Positions 31,935 through 40,970 of a stretch of DNA of 64,000 bases are shown here, piece after piece; position 1 is the first letter of the stretch, and every line of letters starts with the position of its first letter. Position numbers and translations under genes: made by a program. The notes beneath the pieces were generated by a model, which had not been told where the DNA came from, made no database searches, and saw only the letters and a list, made by a program, of their open reading frames with translations. This DNA is from Pseudomonas corrugata (GTDB lineage Bacteria > Pseudomonadota > Gammaproteobacteria > Pseudomonadales > Pseudomonadaceae): positions 372,001-436,000 of the forward strand of contig NZ_LHVK01000009.1 in assembly GCF_001269905.1 (NCBI RefSeq), given 5' to 3'.

Positions 31935-32987
31935 ATGGACGACAACAAGAAGAAAGCCTTGGCTGCGGCCTTGGGTCAGATCGAACGTCAATTCGGCAAG
32001 GGTGCCGTAATGCGTATGGGCGATCAGGACCGTCAGGCTATTCCTTCCATCTCCACCGGCTCCCTGGGCCTGGACATTGCGCTCGGCATCGGCGGCTTGC
32101 CAAAAGGTCGTATCGTTGAAATCTACGGTCCTGAATCCTCCGGTAAAACCACACTGACCCTGTCCGTGATCGCCCAGGCCCAGAAAGCCGGTGCGACCTG
32201 CGCCTTCGTCGACGCCGAACACGCCCTGGACCCTGAGTACGCCGGCAAGCTGGGCGTCAACGTCGACGACCTGCTGGTGTCCCAGCCGGACACCGGCGAG
32301 CAGGCCCTGGAAATCACCGACATGCTGGTGCGTTCCAACGCGGTTGACGTGATCATCGTCGACTCCGTGGCGGCATTGGTACCCAAGGCTGAAATCGAAG
32401 GTGAAATGGGCGACATGCACGTGGGTCTCCAGGCTCGCCTGATGTCCCAGGCCCTGCGCAAGATCACCGGTAACATCAAGAACGCCAACTGCCTGGTGAT
32501 CTTCATCAACCAGATCCGCATGAAGATCGGCGTGATGTTCGGCAGCCCGGAAACCACCACCGGTGGTAACGCGCTGAAGTTCTACGCCTCGGTTCGCCTG
32601 GACATCCGCCGTACCGGCGCGGTGAAGGAAGGCGACGAGGTGGTCGGCAGCGAAACCCGCGTCAAGGTCGTGAAGAACAAGGTCGCTTCGCCGTTCCGTC
32701 AGGCCGAGTTCCAGATTCTCTACGGCAAGGGCATCTACCTCAATGGCGAGATGATCGACCTGGGTGTGTTGCACGGTTTCGTCGAGAAGTCCGGCGCCTG
32801 GTATGCCTACAACGGTACCAAGATCGGTCAGGGCAAAGCCAACTCGGCCAAGTTCCTGGCGGATAACCCGGAGGTTGCCGCAGCGCTCGAGAAGCAACTG
32901 CGTGACAAGCTGCTGAGCCCGGTTGCCGACGTCAAGGCAGTGGCCAGCCGCGAAACCGCTGACGACATGGCCGACGCTGATATCTGA
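31935..32987 (+). CDS. recA: Recombinase RecA
   Basis: This 350-aa strand-exchange ATPase begins MDDNKKKALAAALGQIERQF. It has Walker A GPESSGKTT, Walker B VIIVDSVAAL and the DNA-binding loop 2 region ending ETTTGGNALKF. The RecA filament is the co-protease for LexA and very likely for the tailocin repressor at 5007. The frame opens four codons earlier (31923), but the conserved start is at 31935. Confidence 0.98.
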   Translation: MDDNKKKALAAALGQIERQFGKGAVMRMGDQDRQAIPSISTGSLGLDIALGIGGLPKGRIVEIYGPESSGKTTLTLSVIAQAQKAGATCAFVDAEHALDPEYAGKLGVNVDDLLVSQPDTGEQALEITDMLVRSNAVDVIIVDSVAALVPKAEIEGEMGDMHVGLQARLMSQALRKITGNIKNANCLVIFINQIRMKIGVMFGSPETTTGGNALKFYASVRLDIRRTGAVKEGDEVVGSETRVKVVKNKVASPFRQAEFQILYGKGIYLNGEMIDLGVLHGFVEKSGAWYAYNGTKIGQGKANSAKFLADNPEVAAALEKQLRDKLLSPVADVKAVASRETADDMADADI

Positions 32988-32995
32988 TCGATTCG

Positions 32996-33463
32996 ATGAC
33001 CGTGGTACTCGATACTCTCGTCGCGGTGCGGCGAACCGCGATGGACCTGCTTGCCAGACGCGAGCACGGTCGAGTCGAGCTGACGCGAAAACTGCGTCAG
33101 CGCGGCGCTCCTGATGACTTGATCGAAACGGCCCTCGACCGCTTGACGGAAGAGGGCCTGTTATCGGAAAGCCGATATCTCGAAAGTTTTGTCTCTTATC
33201 GCGCCCGCTCCGGCTACGGTCCGTTACGAATTCGTGAGGAGCTCGGCCAGCGCGGTTTGCAACGTACGGATATCGAACAGGCCTTGCGTGAGAGCGGGAT
33301 CGATTGGCAGGATCAGTTAACGGATACCTGGCGTCGAAAGTTCTCCGGGCATTTGCCCATTGATGCGCGAGAACGGGCCAAGCAAGGGCGTTTCCTGGCG
33401 TATAGAGGCTATTCCATGGAAATGATCAACCGCTTGTTCAGCGGTCGTGGACTGGATGATTGA
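32996..33463 (+). CDS. recX: Regulatory protein RecX
   Basis: This 155-aa modulator of RecA filaments is made of three-helix repeats (AMDLLARREHGRVELTRKLR; ALDRLTEEGLLSESRYLESFV; GYGPLRIREELGQRGL). It follows recA by 8 bp and is probably made by readthrough of the recA message at lower level. Confidence 0.95.
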   Translation: MTVVLDTLVAVRRTAMDLLARREHGRVELTRKLRQRGAPDDLIETALDRLTEEGLLSESRYLESFVSYRARSGYGPLRIREELGQRGLQRTDIEQALRESGIDWQDQLTDTWRRKFSGHLPIDARERAKQGRFLAYRGYSMEMINRLFSGRGLDD

Positions 33464-33465
33464 GT

Positions 33466-33501
33466 AAAACGGCCCGCTATTTCGATAGCGGGCCGTTTTA
33501 T
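33466..33501. terminator. Bidirectional terminator between recX and the LOG-family gene
   Basis: AAAACGGCCCGCTAT and its inverted copy form a 15-bp stem with a 4-6 nt loop, flanked by A and T tracts on either side. It serves the two converging genes. Confidence 0.9.
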
Positions 33502-33508
33502 TATGGGT

Positions 33509-34627
33509 TCAGGTTACCTTGATGGGTTCCCATGTCAGAGGGTGCGCCTTGGAGGAGGGTTCCGCCCAGTTTTCTGGCAGGTTGATATAGTCCACCAATT
33601 CTCTTAATCGGCCTTGGTTGCGCGCATTGAAGTTGAACGCCAGTCGCGTCAAATGGCTGAACGAGGCCTCGTCCTGTTCTTCGCCACTGTAGCCTTGTTG
33701 ATAAAAACAGTCGTTCAGGCACAGGTCGGCGAACTCAATCTGTATTTGGGCCATGGCCTGTTCGCTGAGTTTATGGTTCATGCGGATCACGAACTGATGC
33801 TTGAGCCAGCGGCTGGAGTGGAAGTTGCGGTAGAACTGGTTGATTTCTTCCACTGCGTCTTCAGCGCTGTGCACCAGCCGCATCAGTTTCATGTCGGTGG
33901 GCAGGATGTAGCGGTTTTCTTCCAGTTGCTCGTGGATGAAGTCCAGGGCGCTCTGCCAGAACCTGCCCCCTTGTGCGTCCAGCAGCACTACCGGCACCAG
34001 GGGGCTTTTACCCGTCTGCACCAGCGTCAGGACCTCCAGGGCTTCATCCAGGGTGCCGAAGCCGCCCGGACAGAGCACCAGGGCGTCTGCCTCCTTGACG
34101 AAGAACAGTTTGCGCGTGAAGAAAAAGTGGAACGGCAGCAGGTTCGGCGTGCCTTCGACCGTCGGGTTTGCGTGCTGCTCGAAAGGCAGGATGATGTTGA
34201 ATCCCAGGCTGTGTTCCCGGCCAGCGCCTTCATGAGCAGCGGCCATGATGCCGCCGCCGGCTCCGGTGATGACCATCATGTCCGAGCGGGCCAGCGCCGC
34301 CCCCAGTTCCCGGGCCAAGCCGTACAGTGGATGTTCGATGGGTGTTCGGGCCGAGCCGAAGACGGTGACTTTGCGTCGGCCCTTGAATTGTTCAAGCGTG
34401 CGAAATGCATGTTCCAGCTCTCGCAGTGCCTGCAGGGTGATCTTGGCATTCCAGCGGTTGTGATCTTCCTGGGCCATGCGCAGCACGATCAGGATCATGT
34501 CGCGGTAGATGGGAAGGTTCGGGCTGTCGGGTGATACAAGGTTGAGTTGCTCTTCGACCTTGCGGGTGAGGTCGTGGCCGTGGTTCTCAAAATGACGACT
34601 GAGCTGGTCATTCGGTTTATAAGGCAT
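33509..34627 (-). CDS. LOG-family nucleotide phosphoribohydrolase (YgdH/PpnN-related)
   Basis: This 372-aa cytoplasmic protein carries the LOG motif PGGFGTLDEALEVL and the upstream VFGSARTP and VITGAGGGIMAAAHEGA nucleotide-binding loops. Family members cleave the N-glycosidic bond of nucleoside 5'-monophosphates, originally described for cytokinin precursors. The extra N- and C-terminal regions make it longer than the approximately 200-aa plant-type LOG. AAGGAGTAG precedes the ATG. The exact substrate is not evident. Confidence 0.85.
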   Translation of the reverse strand: MPYKPNDQLSRHFENHGHDLTRKVEEQLNLVSPDSPNLPIYRDMILIVLRMAQEDHNRWNAKITLQALRELEHAFRTLEQFKGRRKVTVFGSARTPIEHPLYGLARELGAALARSDMMVITGAGGGIMAAAHEGAGREHSLGFNIILPFEQHANPTVEGTPNLLPFHFFFTRKLFFVKEADALVLCPGGFGTLDEALEVLTLVQTGKSPLVPVVLLDAQGGRFWQSALDFIHEQLEENRYILPTDMKLMRLVHSAEDAVEEINQFYRNFHSSRWLKHQFVIRMNHKLSEQAMAQIQIEFADLCLNDCFYQQGYSGEEQDEASFSHLTRLAFNFNARNQGRLRELVDYINLPENWAEPSSKAHPLTWEPIKVT

Positions 34628-34862
34628 TCAGCTACTCCTTCTTACTTCTGAATCCTAGACCCTCGCGTTGATCTTCGCTGCCTTGATCATGGCCCTCAAA
34701 AGTGACAGTTGGCAACAAGCAACGAATGACCACACCGCTCGTCAGAATACTGGCCGGGTATGTGCCGCTCTGATTTACTGATAACAGGCGTGCCATGCAA
34801 TTCGATGCCCACGGTTGGGCCACGAGATGGATTGAGATAGATCGGGCAAGGAGGCGGGAAAG

Positions 34863-35063
34863 ATGACCAGGGTAACTCTGGAACTCGACAGGCAGCTGTA
34901 TCTGGCGCTGTTGGAAGCGGCTCAGGCCAATCGGGTCAGTCTTGAGGAAGAATGTTGCCGCCGTCTGGAAGGCCGGGCTTGGCGCTCGCGCTATTTACAG
35001 GCACTGGTGGCGGAGCTGCGCGCCGATGATGAGCAGCGGCGCGACAGTGGCCTGTGTGGCTGA
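34863..35063 (+). CDS. Small protein of unknown function
   Basis: This 66-aa protein begins MTRVTLELDRQLYLALLEAA and continues EECCRRLEGRAWRSRYLQALVAELRADDE. A first strand followed by two helices is reminiscent of ribbon-helix-helix proteins, but the resemblance is weak. A very good AAGGAGG lies 7 bp upstream of the ATG, which supports translation. It stands alone between divergent and convergent neighbours. Confidence 0.65.
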   Translation: MTRVTLELDRQLYLALLEAAQANRVSLEEECCRRLEGRAWRSRYLQALVAELRADDEQRRDSGLCG

Positions 35064-35106
35064 TCCATGAGTCAGATTGATCGGACAGGCCGCTGGCTTG
35101 GGTTGA

Positions 35107-35529
35107 TTATTTCCTGGTCTTGGCCGGTTTCGGGCAATCCGATTCCTTGAAGCGTTCGGTGGCGACCGGGCGATTGGTCTTAACCTCGGTGAACTCGTAG
35201 CGCATGGTTGCGCCCTTGGCCATCAATTTGCGGAAACCCAGGTTGGTACAGACTCTGGCACCCAACTGGAAATACACAGCCTTGGGATCAGCGCGCATTT
35301 GCTGGGCATGGCTGCTCTGCACGCTGAGGTGGTTGATCAACTCGGTGCCTTCGACGGTATAGCCTTGGTCGAGAATGTCTTCGTTGATTGCCCGCGGAGT
35401 GCCAACGCTGCTTTGTGCGGCGACGTTCTGCAGCATCTTGTTCAGTTCGAGTTCTTTCAACGAAGCAGCCTGAGCGCTGAAGGACGTAGCCAGCAGAACG
35501 GCAACGGTAGGGACGATAAGGCGCAGCAT
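35107..35529 (-). CDS. Quorum-sensing-regulated virulence-factor family protein (PA3611/QsvR-like)
   Basis: This 140-aa exported protein has a signal peptide ending SFSAQA before ASLKELEL. The mature part (AINEDILDQGYTVEGTELINHLSVQSSHAQQMRADP; YFQLGARVCTNLGFRKLM) matches the PA3611 family, and the position near recA-recX and the DTW gene fits P. aeruginosa order. It has two cysteines and no catalytic motif. The molecular role is unclear. CAGGAGAG precedes the start. Confidence 0.82.
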   Translation of the reverse strand: MLRLIVPTVAVLLATSFSAQAASLKELELNKMLQNVAAQSSVGTPRAINEDILDQGYTVEGTELINHLSVQSSHAQQMRADPKAVYFQLGARVCTNLGFRKLMAKGATMRYEFTEVKTNRPVATERFKESDCPKPAKTRK

Positions 35530-35714
35530 GAAACTCTCCTGGTTCAGTGACGGCTATTTCGACCGGTCACGTGACTGTGCGTTCAGTGGCGGCGAATTAT
35601 AGGGGAGGCCGGGTGGGACGGTACAGGTTTGCGCGCTCTGGTAGACTGCCGGCCATTATTGCCCTGCCGAGTGTTGTTTGTGTCGAGTTCTTTTGTTCGT
35701 CGGCGTTGCCCACG

Positions 35715-36461
35715 ATGAATCATGCCCCTAACGCCGTAGCCCGCCTGCGCGACCAGCGCATCGATGAAGGCATCAAACCGCTGCAGGCCCGTGGCTGGCG
35801 CGCTCCTCGATGCAGCGCCTGCCGGGTGATCGAGAGCCACTGCCTGTGCGCCTGGCGTCCGAGCGTCGAAACCCGTTCCGGGGTCTGCCTGATCATGACC
35901 AACAAGGAAGTGTTCAAACCGAGCAACACCGGCTGGCTGATCGCCGATGTGGTGCGTGACAATCATGCCTTCATCTGGTCGCGCACCGAAGTCGACAAGC
36001 AACTGCTGGCGCTGCTCGACGACCCGCAATGGCAACCCTACCTGGTATTTCCCGGCGAATACGTCGAGCCATCGCGCGTCACCCAGACGGTGGATCTCGA
36101 TCACTCCAGACGCCCACTGTTTATTCTGCTGGATGCAACCTGGACGGAGGCACGCAAGATCTTCCGCAAGAGTCCGTATTTCGACCGCTTGCCGATCCTC
36201 AGCCTGCAGCCCGACAAGCTGTCGCGTTACCGTTTGCGTCGTTCGACCCGCAGCGAGCATCTGTGTACCGCCGAAGTGGCTGCGCTGTGTCTTGAACTGG
36301 CCGGGGACAACGACGCCGCGTCTGCCCTGGATGCTTATTTCGATGTGTTCAGCCAGCATTACCTGGGTGCAAAACGGCAGCAGGAGATGGATGTGTCGAC
36401 GCCGGCTCACGCTGAGCTGCAACCCTTCATCCGCGCGTGCCAAGCAGTATCGGCCCAATAG
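35715..36461 (+). CDS. tapT: DTW-domain tRNA-uridine aminocarboxypropyltransferase
   Basis: This 248-aa enzyme adds the 3-amino-3-carboxypropyl group of S-adenosylmethionine to U47 of tRNAs (acp3U). An N-terminal zinc-type cysteine set (RCSACRVIESHCLCAW), the TNKEVFKPSNTGWL loop and the signature LLDATWTEARKI (DTW/DATW) are visible. The frame extends 56 codons upstream, but homology begins at MNHAPNAVARLRDQRIDEG, so I start there. Confidence 0.88.
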   Translation: MNHAPNAVARLRDQRIDEGIKPLQARGWRAPRCSACRVIESHCLCAWRPSVETRSGVCLIMTNKEVFKPSNTGWLIADVVRDNHAFIWSRTEVDKQLLALLDDPQWQPYLVFPGEYVEPSRVTQTVDLDHSRRPLFILLDATWTEARKIFRKSPYFDRLPILSLQPDKLSRYRLRRSTRSEHLCTAEVAALCLELAGDNDAASALDAYFDVFSQHYLGAKRQQEMDVSTPAHAELQPFIRACQAVSAQ

Positions 36462-36634
36462 TGGCGCATACTCAGGACAGTGATGGCCGTGCTGCTTGAC
36501 CACCCCGGCTTCGCTGGGCATGCTTGGCGCCGACCAGGGAGCGGCCGAAGTTCGAAACGCTGCGCGGTGTCTTGAGTTGTTTTGGCGAGGCGCGATTGCA
36601 TCGGGTCTCCCATAAAAACAGGATCATTTGAAAA

Positions 36635-37288
36635 ATGGCCACATACGAAATCCTGATCGCCGATGACCATCCGCTCTTTCGCAGCGCGTTGCATCAGGCA
36701 GTGACCTTGGGCCTCGGCCCGGCTGTCCGGCTGACGGAGGTGGCCAGTATTGCGGAACTGGAGGCCCGGTTGACCGAAAAGGCCGACTGGGACCTGGTCC
36801 TGCTGGATCTGAATATGCCTGGCGCGTACGGTTTTTCCGGGCTGGTGCTGTTGCGGGGGCAGTATCCGCAGATACCCGTGGTGATGGTGTCCGCCCAGGA
36901 AGAGGCTTCGGTGATGGTCAAGGCCCGGGAGTTCGGTGCCAGTGGGTTCATACCCAAGTCGAGTTCCCTGGAGATGATCCAGCAGGCCGTGAAGAAAGTC
37001 CTGGACGGCGATGCCGCCTGGCCACCCCAGGCGTTCGAAGTGGTGAGCGTGTCCGAGGAGGCCAAGGCGGCCAGCGAAGGCCTTGCCAGTCTCACGCCAC
37101 AGCAGTTCCGAGTGCTGACCATGGTCTGCGAAGGTCTGTTGAACAAGCAGATTGCCTATGAACTTAACGTGTCGGAGGCCACCATCAAGGCCCATGTGAC
37201 GGCGATTTTCCGTAAGTTGAATGTGCGTACCCGGACCCAGGCGGCCTTGTTGCTGCAACAACTTGAGTCAATTTCACCGCAGTCATAG
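36635..37288 (+). CDS. erdR: LuxR-type response regulator, ErdR-like
   Basis: This 217-aa response regulator has a receiver domain (residues 1-125) with the acidic pair in IADDH, phospho-acceptor Asp in LVLLDLNMPG and Lys in FIPKSSS. A LuxR helix-turn-helix (about 150-210, LTPQQFRVLTMVCEGLLNKQIAYEL) completes it. The neighbour dgkA and the sequence agree with PA3604 (ErdR), a regulator of ethanol/acetate metabolism in P. aeruginosa and P. putida. No cognate kinase is adjacent. Confidence 0.82.
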   Translation: MATYEILIADDHPLFRSALHQAVTLGLGPAVRLTEVASIAELEARLTEKADWDLVLLDLNMPGAYGFSGLVLLRGQYPQIPVVMVSAQEEASVMVKAREFGASGFIPKSSSLEMIQQAVKKVLDGDAAWPPQAFEVVSVSEEAKAASEGLASLTPQQFRVLTMVCEGLLNKQIAYELNVSEATIKAHVTAIFRKLNVRTRTQAALLLQQLESISPQS

Positions 37289-37359
37289 CGTATTTATTCA
37301 CGCTTTTTTGACTAGTGTTGAATTAGCTTCCCCACTTCTTTCAATCAGTTGCCCATCCT

Positions 37360-37722
37360 ATGTCTCCTTTTAAAGGCCAAACCGGCCTGAAACGCATCCT
37401 GAATGCTTCCGGCTACTCTCTGGACGGCCTGCGCGCTGCCTTCACCGGTGAAGCTGCATTCCGTCAACTGGTGCTGCTCAACGTCATCCTCATTCCGCTG
37501 TCGTTTTTCCTGAACGTCAGCCGTGTCGAGCAGGCGATGCTGATTGCGGTCTGCCTGCTGGCATTGATCGTGGAGTTGTTGAACTCGGCAGTGGAGGCGG
37601 CCATCGACCGCATTTCCCTGGAACTGCACCCCTTGTCGAAAAACGCCAAGGACATGGGCAGCGCCGCCCAGCTTGTCGCCTTGACCATGATTGCCCTGGT
37701 GTGGGGGCTGGTGCTTCTTTAA
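37360..37722 (+). CDS. dgkA: Diacylglycerol kinase
   Basis: This 120-aa integral membrane enzyme phosphorylates diacylglycerol to phosphatidate during lipid recycling. It has the DgkA features RILNASGYSLDGLRAAFTGEAAFRQ, three membrane segments and the active-site segment ELLNSAVEAAIDRIS. Its stop is one base from that of the convergent finR. Confidence 0.95.
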   Translation: MSPFKGQTGLKRILNASGYSLDGLRAAFTGEAAFRQLVLLNVILIPLSFFLNVSRVEQAMLIAVCLLALIVELLNSAVEAAIDRISLELHPLSKNAKDMGSAAQLVALTMIALVWGLVLL

Positions 37723-37723
37723 A

Positions 37724-38650
37724 TCAGGCAATGGCCGGCAGCACGATTTCGTCGCTGCGCTGCGCCCCGGCGGTGAATGCCCGACACAGCTCGAGGAATT
37801 CGCGCATCGCCGAGGTCTGGTACTTCTGCTTGTGCCAGATGAAATAGAATTGCCGCGCCAGATCCATGTCCGGTGTCTCCACCGGCACCAGGCTGCCGCG
37901 CCGGAATGCATCGCGCAACGCAAGGCGTGAGATGCAGCCAATCCCCAAACCGGACTCCACGGCGCGCTTGATGGCTTCGGTGTGTTCCAGCTCCAGGCGG
38001 ATGTTCAGGGCGCTACGATGGTGGCGCATGGCTTGGTCGAACGTCAGGCGGGTGCCGGAACCCTGTTCCCGCAGGATCCATGCCTCATGGGTCAGCTCCT
38101 CCATGGTCGCCTGACCGCGCTTGGCCAGCGGATGCTGGGGGGCGCAGAACACCACCAGTTCGTCCTCGACCCAGCTCTGTACTTCGATGTCCGGGTGGCT
38201 GCAATCGCCCTCGATTAGACCCAGATCAATTTCATAGTGGGCAACCTGGTGCACGATATTGGCAGTGTTCTGCACGTGCAGCTTCACCTGGCTTTCCGGA
38301 TGGCGCTGCATGAAACCGCCGATCAGCAGGGTCGCCAGGTAATTGCCGATGGTCAGGGTCGCACCGACCGCCAGTGAGCCGAAGCCGGACTTGCCGTTGA
38401 GCAGGTCTTCGATCTCCTTGGCCTGGTCCAACAGCGCCACGGCCTGGGGCAGCAGCTGTTTACCCAAGGCATTGAGGCTCAGGCGCTTGCCGGCGCGGTC
38501 GAACAACTGGCAGCTGGATTGTCGTTCCAGTTCGGTAATGGAGGTGCTGGCGGCCGATTGCGACAGACTGAGCTGGCCCGCAGCACGGGAGACGCTCTCT
38601 TGCTGGGCGACGGCGACGAAGACCTGGAGTTGACGTAGAGTAAATCGCAT
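37724..38650 (-). CDS. finR: LysR-type regulator FinR
   Basis: This 308-aa protein has an N-terminal winged helix (MRFTLRQLQVFVAVAQQESV; LSLSQSAASTSITELER) and a LysR effector domain. It is divergent from fpr, the arrangement of FinR, which activates fpr in response to superoxide or sulfur signals in P. putida and P. aeruginosa. The 121-bp AT-rich gap between the two genes (38651-38771) would contain its binding sites; an ATATCGATAT palindrome lies at 38649-38658, next to the finR start. Confidence 0.88.
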   Translation of the reverse strand: MRFTLRQLQVFVAVAQQESVSRAAGQLSLSQSAASTSITELERQSSCQLFDRAGKRLSLNALGKQLLPQAVALLDQAKEIEDLLNGKSGFGSLAVGATLTIGNYLATLLIGGFMQRHPESQVKLHVQNTANIVHQVAHYEIDLGLIEGDCSHPDIEVQSWVEDELVVFCAPQHPLAKRGQATMEELTHEAWILREQGSGTRLTFDQAMRHHRSALNIRLELEHTEAIKRAVESGLGIGCISRLALRDAFRRGSLVPVETPDMDLARQFYFIWHKQKYQTSAMREFLELCRAFTAGAQRSDEIVLPAIA

Positions 38651-38771
38651 ATCGATATAACCGATAACCCTTATCTTAATAATTCAGTTAACAGATATTG
38701 TCGTCGCCATTAGAATGCGATGCAAATGCGCATATAACGACGCAGGCAATATTCCCAGGAGTCCCACGTAC

Positions 38772-39551
38772 ATGAGCAACATGAACCACGAGCGTGTCCT
38801 CAGTGTTCATCACTGGAACGACACTCTGTTCAGCTTCAAGTGCACCCGCGATCCGGGCCTGCGCTTCGAGAACGGTCAGTTCGTGATGATCGGCCTGCAA
38901 CAGCCCAATGGCCGCCCGCTCATGCGCGCTTACTCGATTGCCAGCCCGAACTGGGAAGAGCATCTGGAGTTCTTCAGCATCAAGGTGCCTGATGGCCCGC
39001 TGACTTCCCAGCTGCAGCATCTGAAGGAAGGCGACGAGATCATCATCAGCAAGAAACCCACCGGCACCCTGGTGCTGGATGATCTCAAGCCCGGCAAGCA
39101 TTTGTACCTGCTCAGCACCGGTACTGGCCTGGCGCCGTTCATGAGCGTCATCCAGGATCCGGAAACCTACGAGCGTTTCGAAAAAGTGATCCTGTGCCAC
39201 GGCGTGCGTTACGTCAATGAAGTCGCCTATCGCGAATTCATCACCGAGCACCTGCCGCAGAACGAATTCTTCGGCGAAGCGCTGCGTGAGAAGCTGATCT
39301 ACTACCCGACCGTGACCCGCGAGCCGTTCGAGAACGAAGGCCGCCTGACTGACCTGATGCGCAGCGGCAAGCTGTTCCGCGATATCGGTCTGCCACCGAT
39401 CAACCCGCAGGACGATCGCGCCATGTTGTGCGGCAGCCCGAGCATGCTGGATGAAACCAGCGAAGTGCTCAACAGCTTCGGCCTGACCGTTTCTCCGCGT
39501 ATGCGCGAGCCGGGTGACTACCTGATCGAGCGGGCGTTTGTAGAGAAGTAA
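38772..39551 (+). CDS. fpr: Ferredoxin/flavodoxin-NADP reductase
   Basis: This 259-aa FAD enzyme (MSNMNHERVLSVHHWNDTLF) has the FAD-binding motif RAYSIAS, the NADP-binding STGTGLAPFMS and a C-terminal AFVEK typical of bacterial Fpr. It transfers electrons between NADPH and ferredoxin, possibly including FdxA encoded at 719. The frame extends 19 codons upstream, but AGGAG at 38757 fits the ATG at 38772. Confidence 0.95.
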   Translation: MSNMNHERVLSVHHWNDTLFSFKCTRDPGLRFENGQFVMIGLQQPNGRPLMRAYSIASPNWEEHLEFFSIKVPDGPLTSQLQHLKEGDEIIISKKPTGTLVLDDLKPGKHLYLLSTGTGLAPFMSVIQDPETYERFEKVILCHGVRYVNEVAYREFITEHLPQNEFFGEALREKLIYYPTVTREPFENEGRLTDLMRSGKLFRDIGLPPINPQDDRAMLCGSPSMLDETSEVLNSFGLTVSPRMREPGDYLIERAFVEK

Positions 39552-39580
39552 CCTGTAGGATTTGGTGGCTGACAGGCCGT

Positions 39581-39661
39581 CATCGCGAGCAGGGTTCTGT
39601 GTTGATTCATATCTCAAGAACAACCCTGGACCCTCTGTGGGAGCGAGCCTGCTCGCGATGA
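39581..39661. repeat. Partial plus complete REP after fpr
   Basis: A truncated inverted REP (CATCGCGAGCAGGG, 39581-39594) is followed by a full forward REP (39637-39660). Confidence 0.8.
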
Positions 39662-39688
39662 AAGCGACTCGGTACAACTGAAAGCACC

Positions 39689-39730
39689 AAAAAAGCCCGC
39701 GTTGCCTGATGAAGGCAACGCGGGCTTTTT
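39689..39730. terminator. Bidirectional terminator between fpr and trmO
   Basis: GCCCGCGTTGCC and its inverted copy form a 12-bp perfect stem around a 7-nt loop, with an A-run before and a T-run after, so it works for both converging genes. Confidence 0.93.
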
Positions 39731-39742
39731 CGTTTCTGGTGG

Positions 39743-40441
39743 TCATGGCCGGGCTGGAACGACCTCCAGCACCCGGATCGACCCCGGTTGTGGGTAATGC
39801 CAACGGACATCCACATCCCAGAACTGCGCGCCATACTCCCGTTCTGCTGCAGGAGTCTGGTACGCCGGGCGTGGATCTTGAGCCAGGCATTGTTCGATCA
39901 GCTCCACCAAGGGCTCCTCCAGGCGCATGGCGTGGTCTCGCGCCTGAAGCAGCGCTGAGTCTGTCCATTGCACTGCAATCAACTCAGGCGCCGTGCTGGC
40001 GATGTCGTTGGTCGCCGAGCCGACGATGTCGGCGTAGGGCACGTAGGGCTTGATGTCCAGCACTGGTGTGCCGTCCAGTAGATCGATGCCCGAGATCCAC
40101 AGCCGGCCGGCTTCGACCCGTTCCAGCTTGACCACGGACTGGCCGATGCCATTGGGGCGATGGGTGGCGCGGGTGGCAAACACCCCCATGGACTTGTTGC
40201 CGCCCAGGCGCGGTGGGCGCACCTTCAAGCGCGGCTTGTCTTCCAGGGCCTGGTGGAACAGGAACAACAGCCAGACGTGACTGACTTGTTCCAGACCCTG
40301 CACCGCATCACTCTGGTCGAACGGCGCCACCAGCTCCAGAACACCCCGTGCGGCCGGGGCCAGTTGGGGTTGGCGGGGGATGGCGAACTTCTCCTTGAAG
40401 CAGGAGCGGACGAAGCCGATGGGGGACACAGTGTAGGTCAT
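39743..40441 (-). CDS. trmO: tRNA (N6-threonylcarbamoyladenosine37-N6)-methyltransferase TrmO
   Basis: This 232-aa TsaA/YaeB-family protein methylates t6A37 of threonine tRNA. Visible features are the N-terminal VSPIGFVRSCFKEKFAIPRQP, the SAM-contacting RATHRPNGIGQSVVKL and LDIKPYVPYAD. It ends 10 bp before the next gene's stop-to-start direction and is probably co-transcribed with the DUF1456 gene upstream of it. Confidence 0.92.
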   Translation of the reverse strand: MTYTVSPIGFVRSCFKEKFAIPRQPQLAPAARGVLELVAPFDQSDAVQGLEQVSHVWLLFLFHQALEDKPRLKVRPPRLGGNKSMGVFATRATHRPNGIGQSVVKLERVEAGRLWISGIDLLDGTPVLDIKPYVPYADIVGSATNDIASTAPELIAVQWTDSALLQARDHAMRLEEPLVELIEQCLAQDPRPAYQTPAAEREYGAQFWDVDVRWHYPQPGSIRVLEVVPARP

Positions 40442-40450
40442 GGGTCGGAA

Positions 40451-40912
40451 TCAGCCGCGAACGCGCAGCGTCAGCCCTTTGAGGAAATTGCGCAGCAACT
40501 GGTCGCCACACGGACGGTAGTTGGTGTGGCCGAACTTGCGAAACAGGGCGCTCAGCTCCGGCTTGGATACCGGGAACTCGGCGGCCTTGAGGATCGCGTG
40601 CAGGTCGTCCTCCTTCAACTCGAAAGCCACCCTCAGCTTCTTGAGGATGATGTTGTTGGTCACCGGTACCTCGATGGGCTGTGGCGGGCGACTTTCGTCC
40701 TTGCCACGCTTGAAGATCACCAGGCCATCGAGAAAGTGCGCCATGACCTCGTCGGGACAGAATACAAAGCCTTCTTCTTCGTCTTTCTTGAGGTAGCCCA
40801 CCAGGTCCGCGAGGGACACATCCAGACCGCCCAGCTTGATGATCTCGATGACTTTCTTGTCGCTGATGTCGAGCATGTAGCGAACGCTGCGCAGTACGTC
40901 GTTGTGAATCAT
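40451..40912 (-). CDS. DUF1456 (YehS-like) protein
   Basis: This 153-aa protein has two related DUF1456 repeats (MIHNDVLRSVRYMLDISDKK and NIILKKLRVAFELKEDDLH), each continuing into a SxxELxxxFRKxGHxNY-type helix in the second copy. The function is unknown. The frame runs 38 codons upstream, but the repeat begins at the chosen ATG. Confidence 0.88.
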   Translation of the reverse strand: MIHNDVLRSVRYMLDISDKKVIEIIKLGGLDVSLADLVGYLKKDEEEGFVFCPDEVMAHFLDGLVIFKRGKDESRPPQPIEVPVTNNIILKKLRVAFELKEDDLHAILKAAEFPVSKPELSALFRKFGHTNYRPCGDQLLRNFLKGLTLRVRG

Positions 40913-40970
40913 GTATGCAATCCTGATCGATCGGCAGTGGGCGCCCCAGCCGGCTGTGGCGCCGAAAAAA

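Noticed and set aside
35547..35714. 56-residue N-terminal extension of TapT
   Set aside because: It overlaps the divergent qsvR-type promoter region, has no homology, and the conserved protein starts at MNHAPN.
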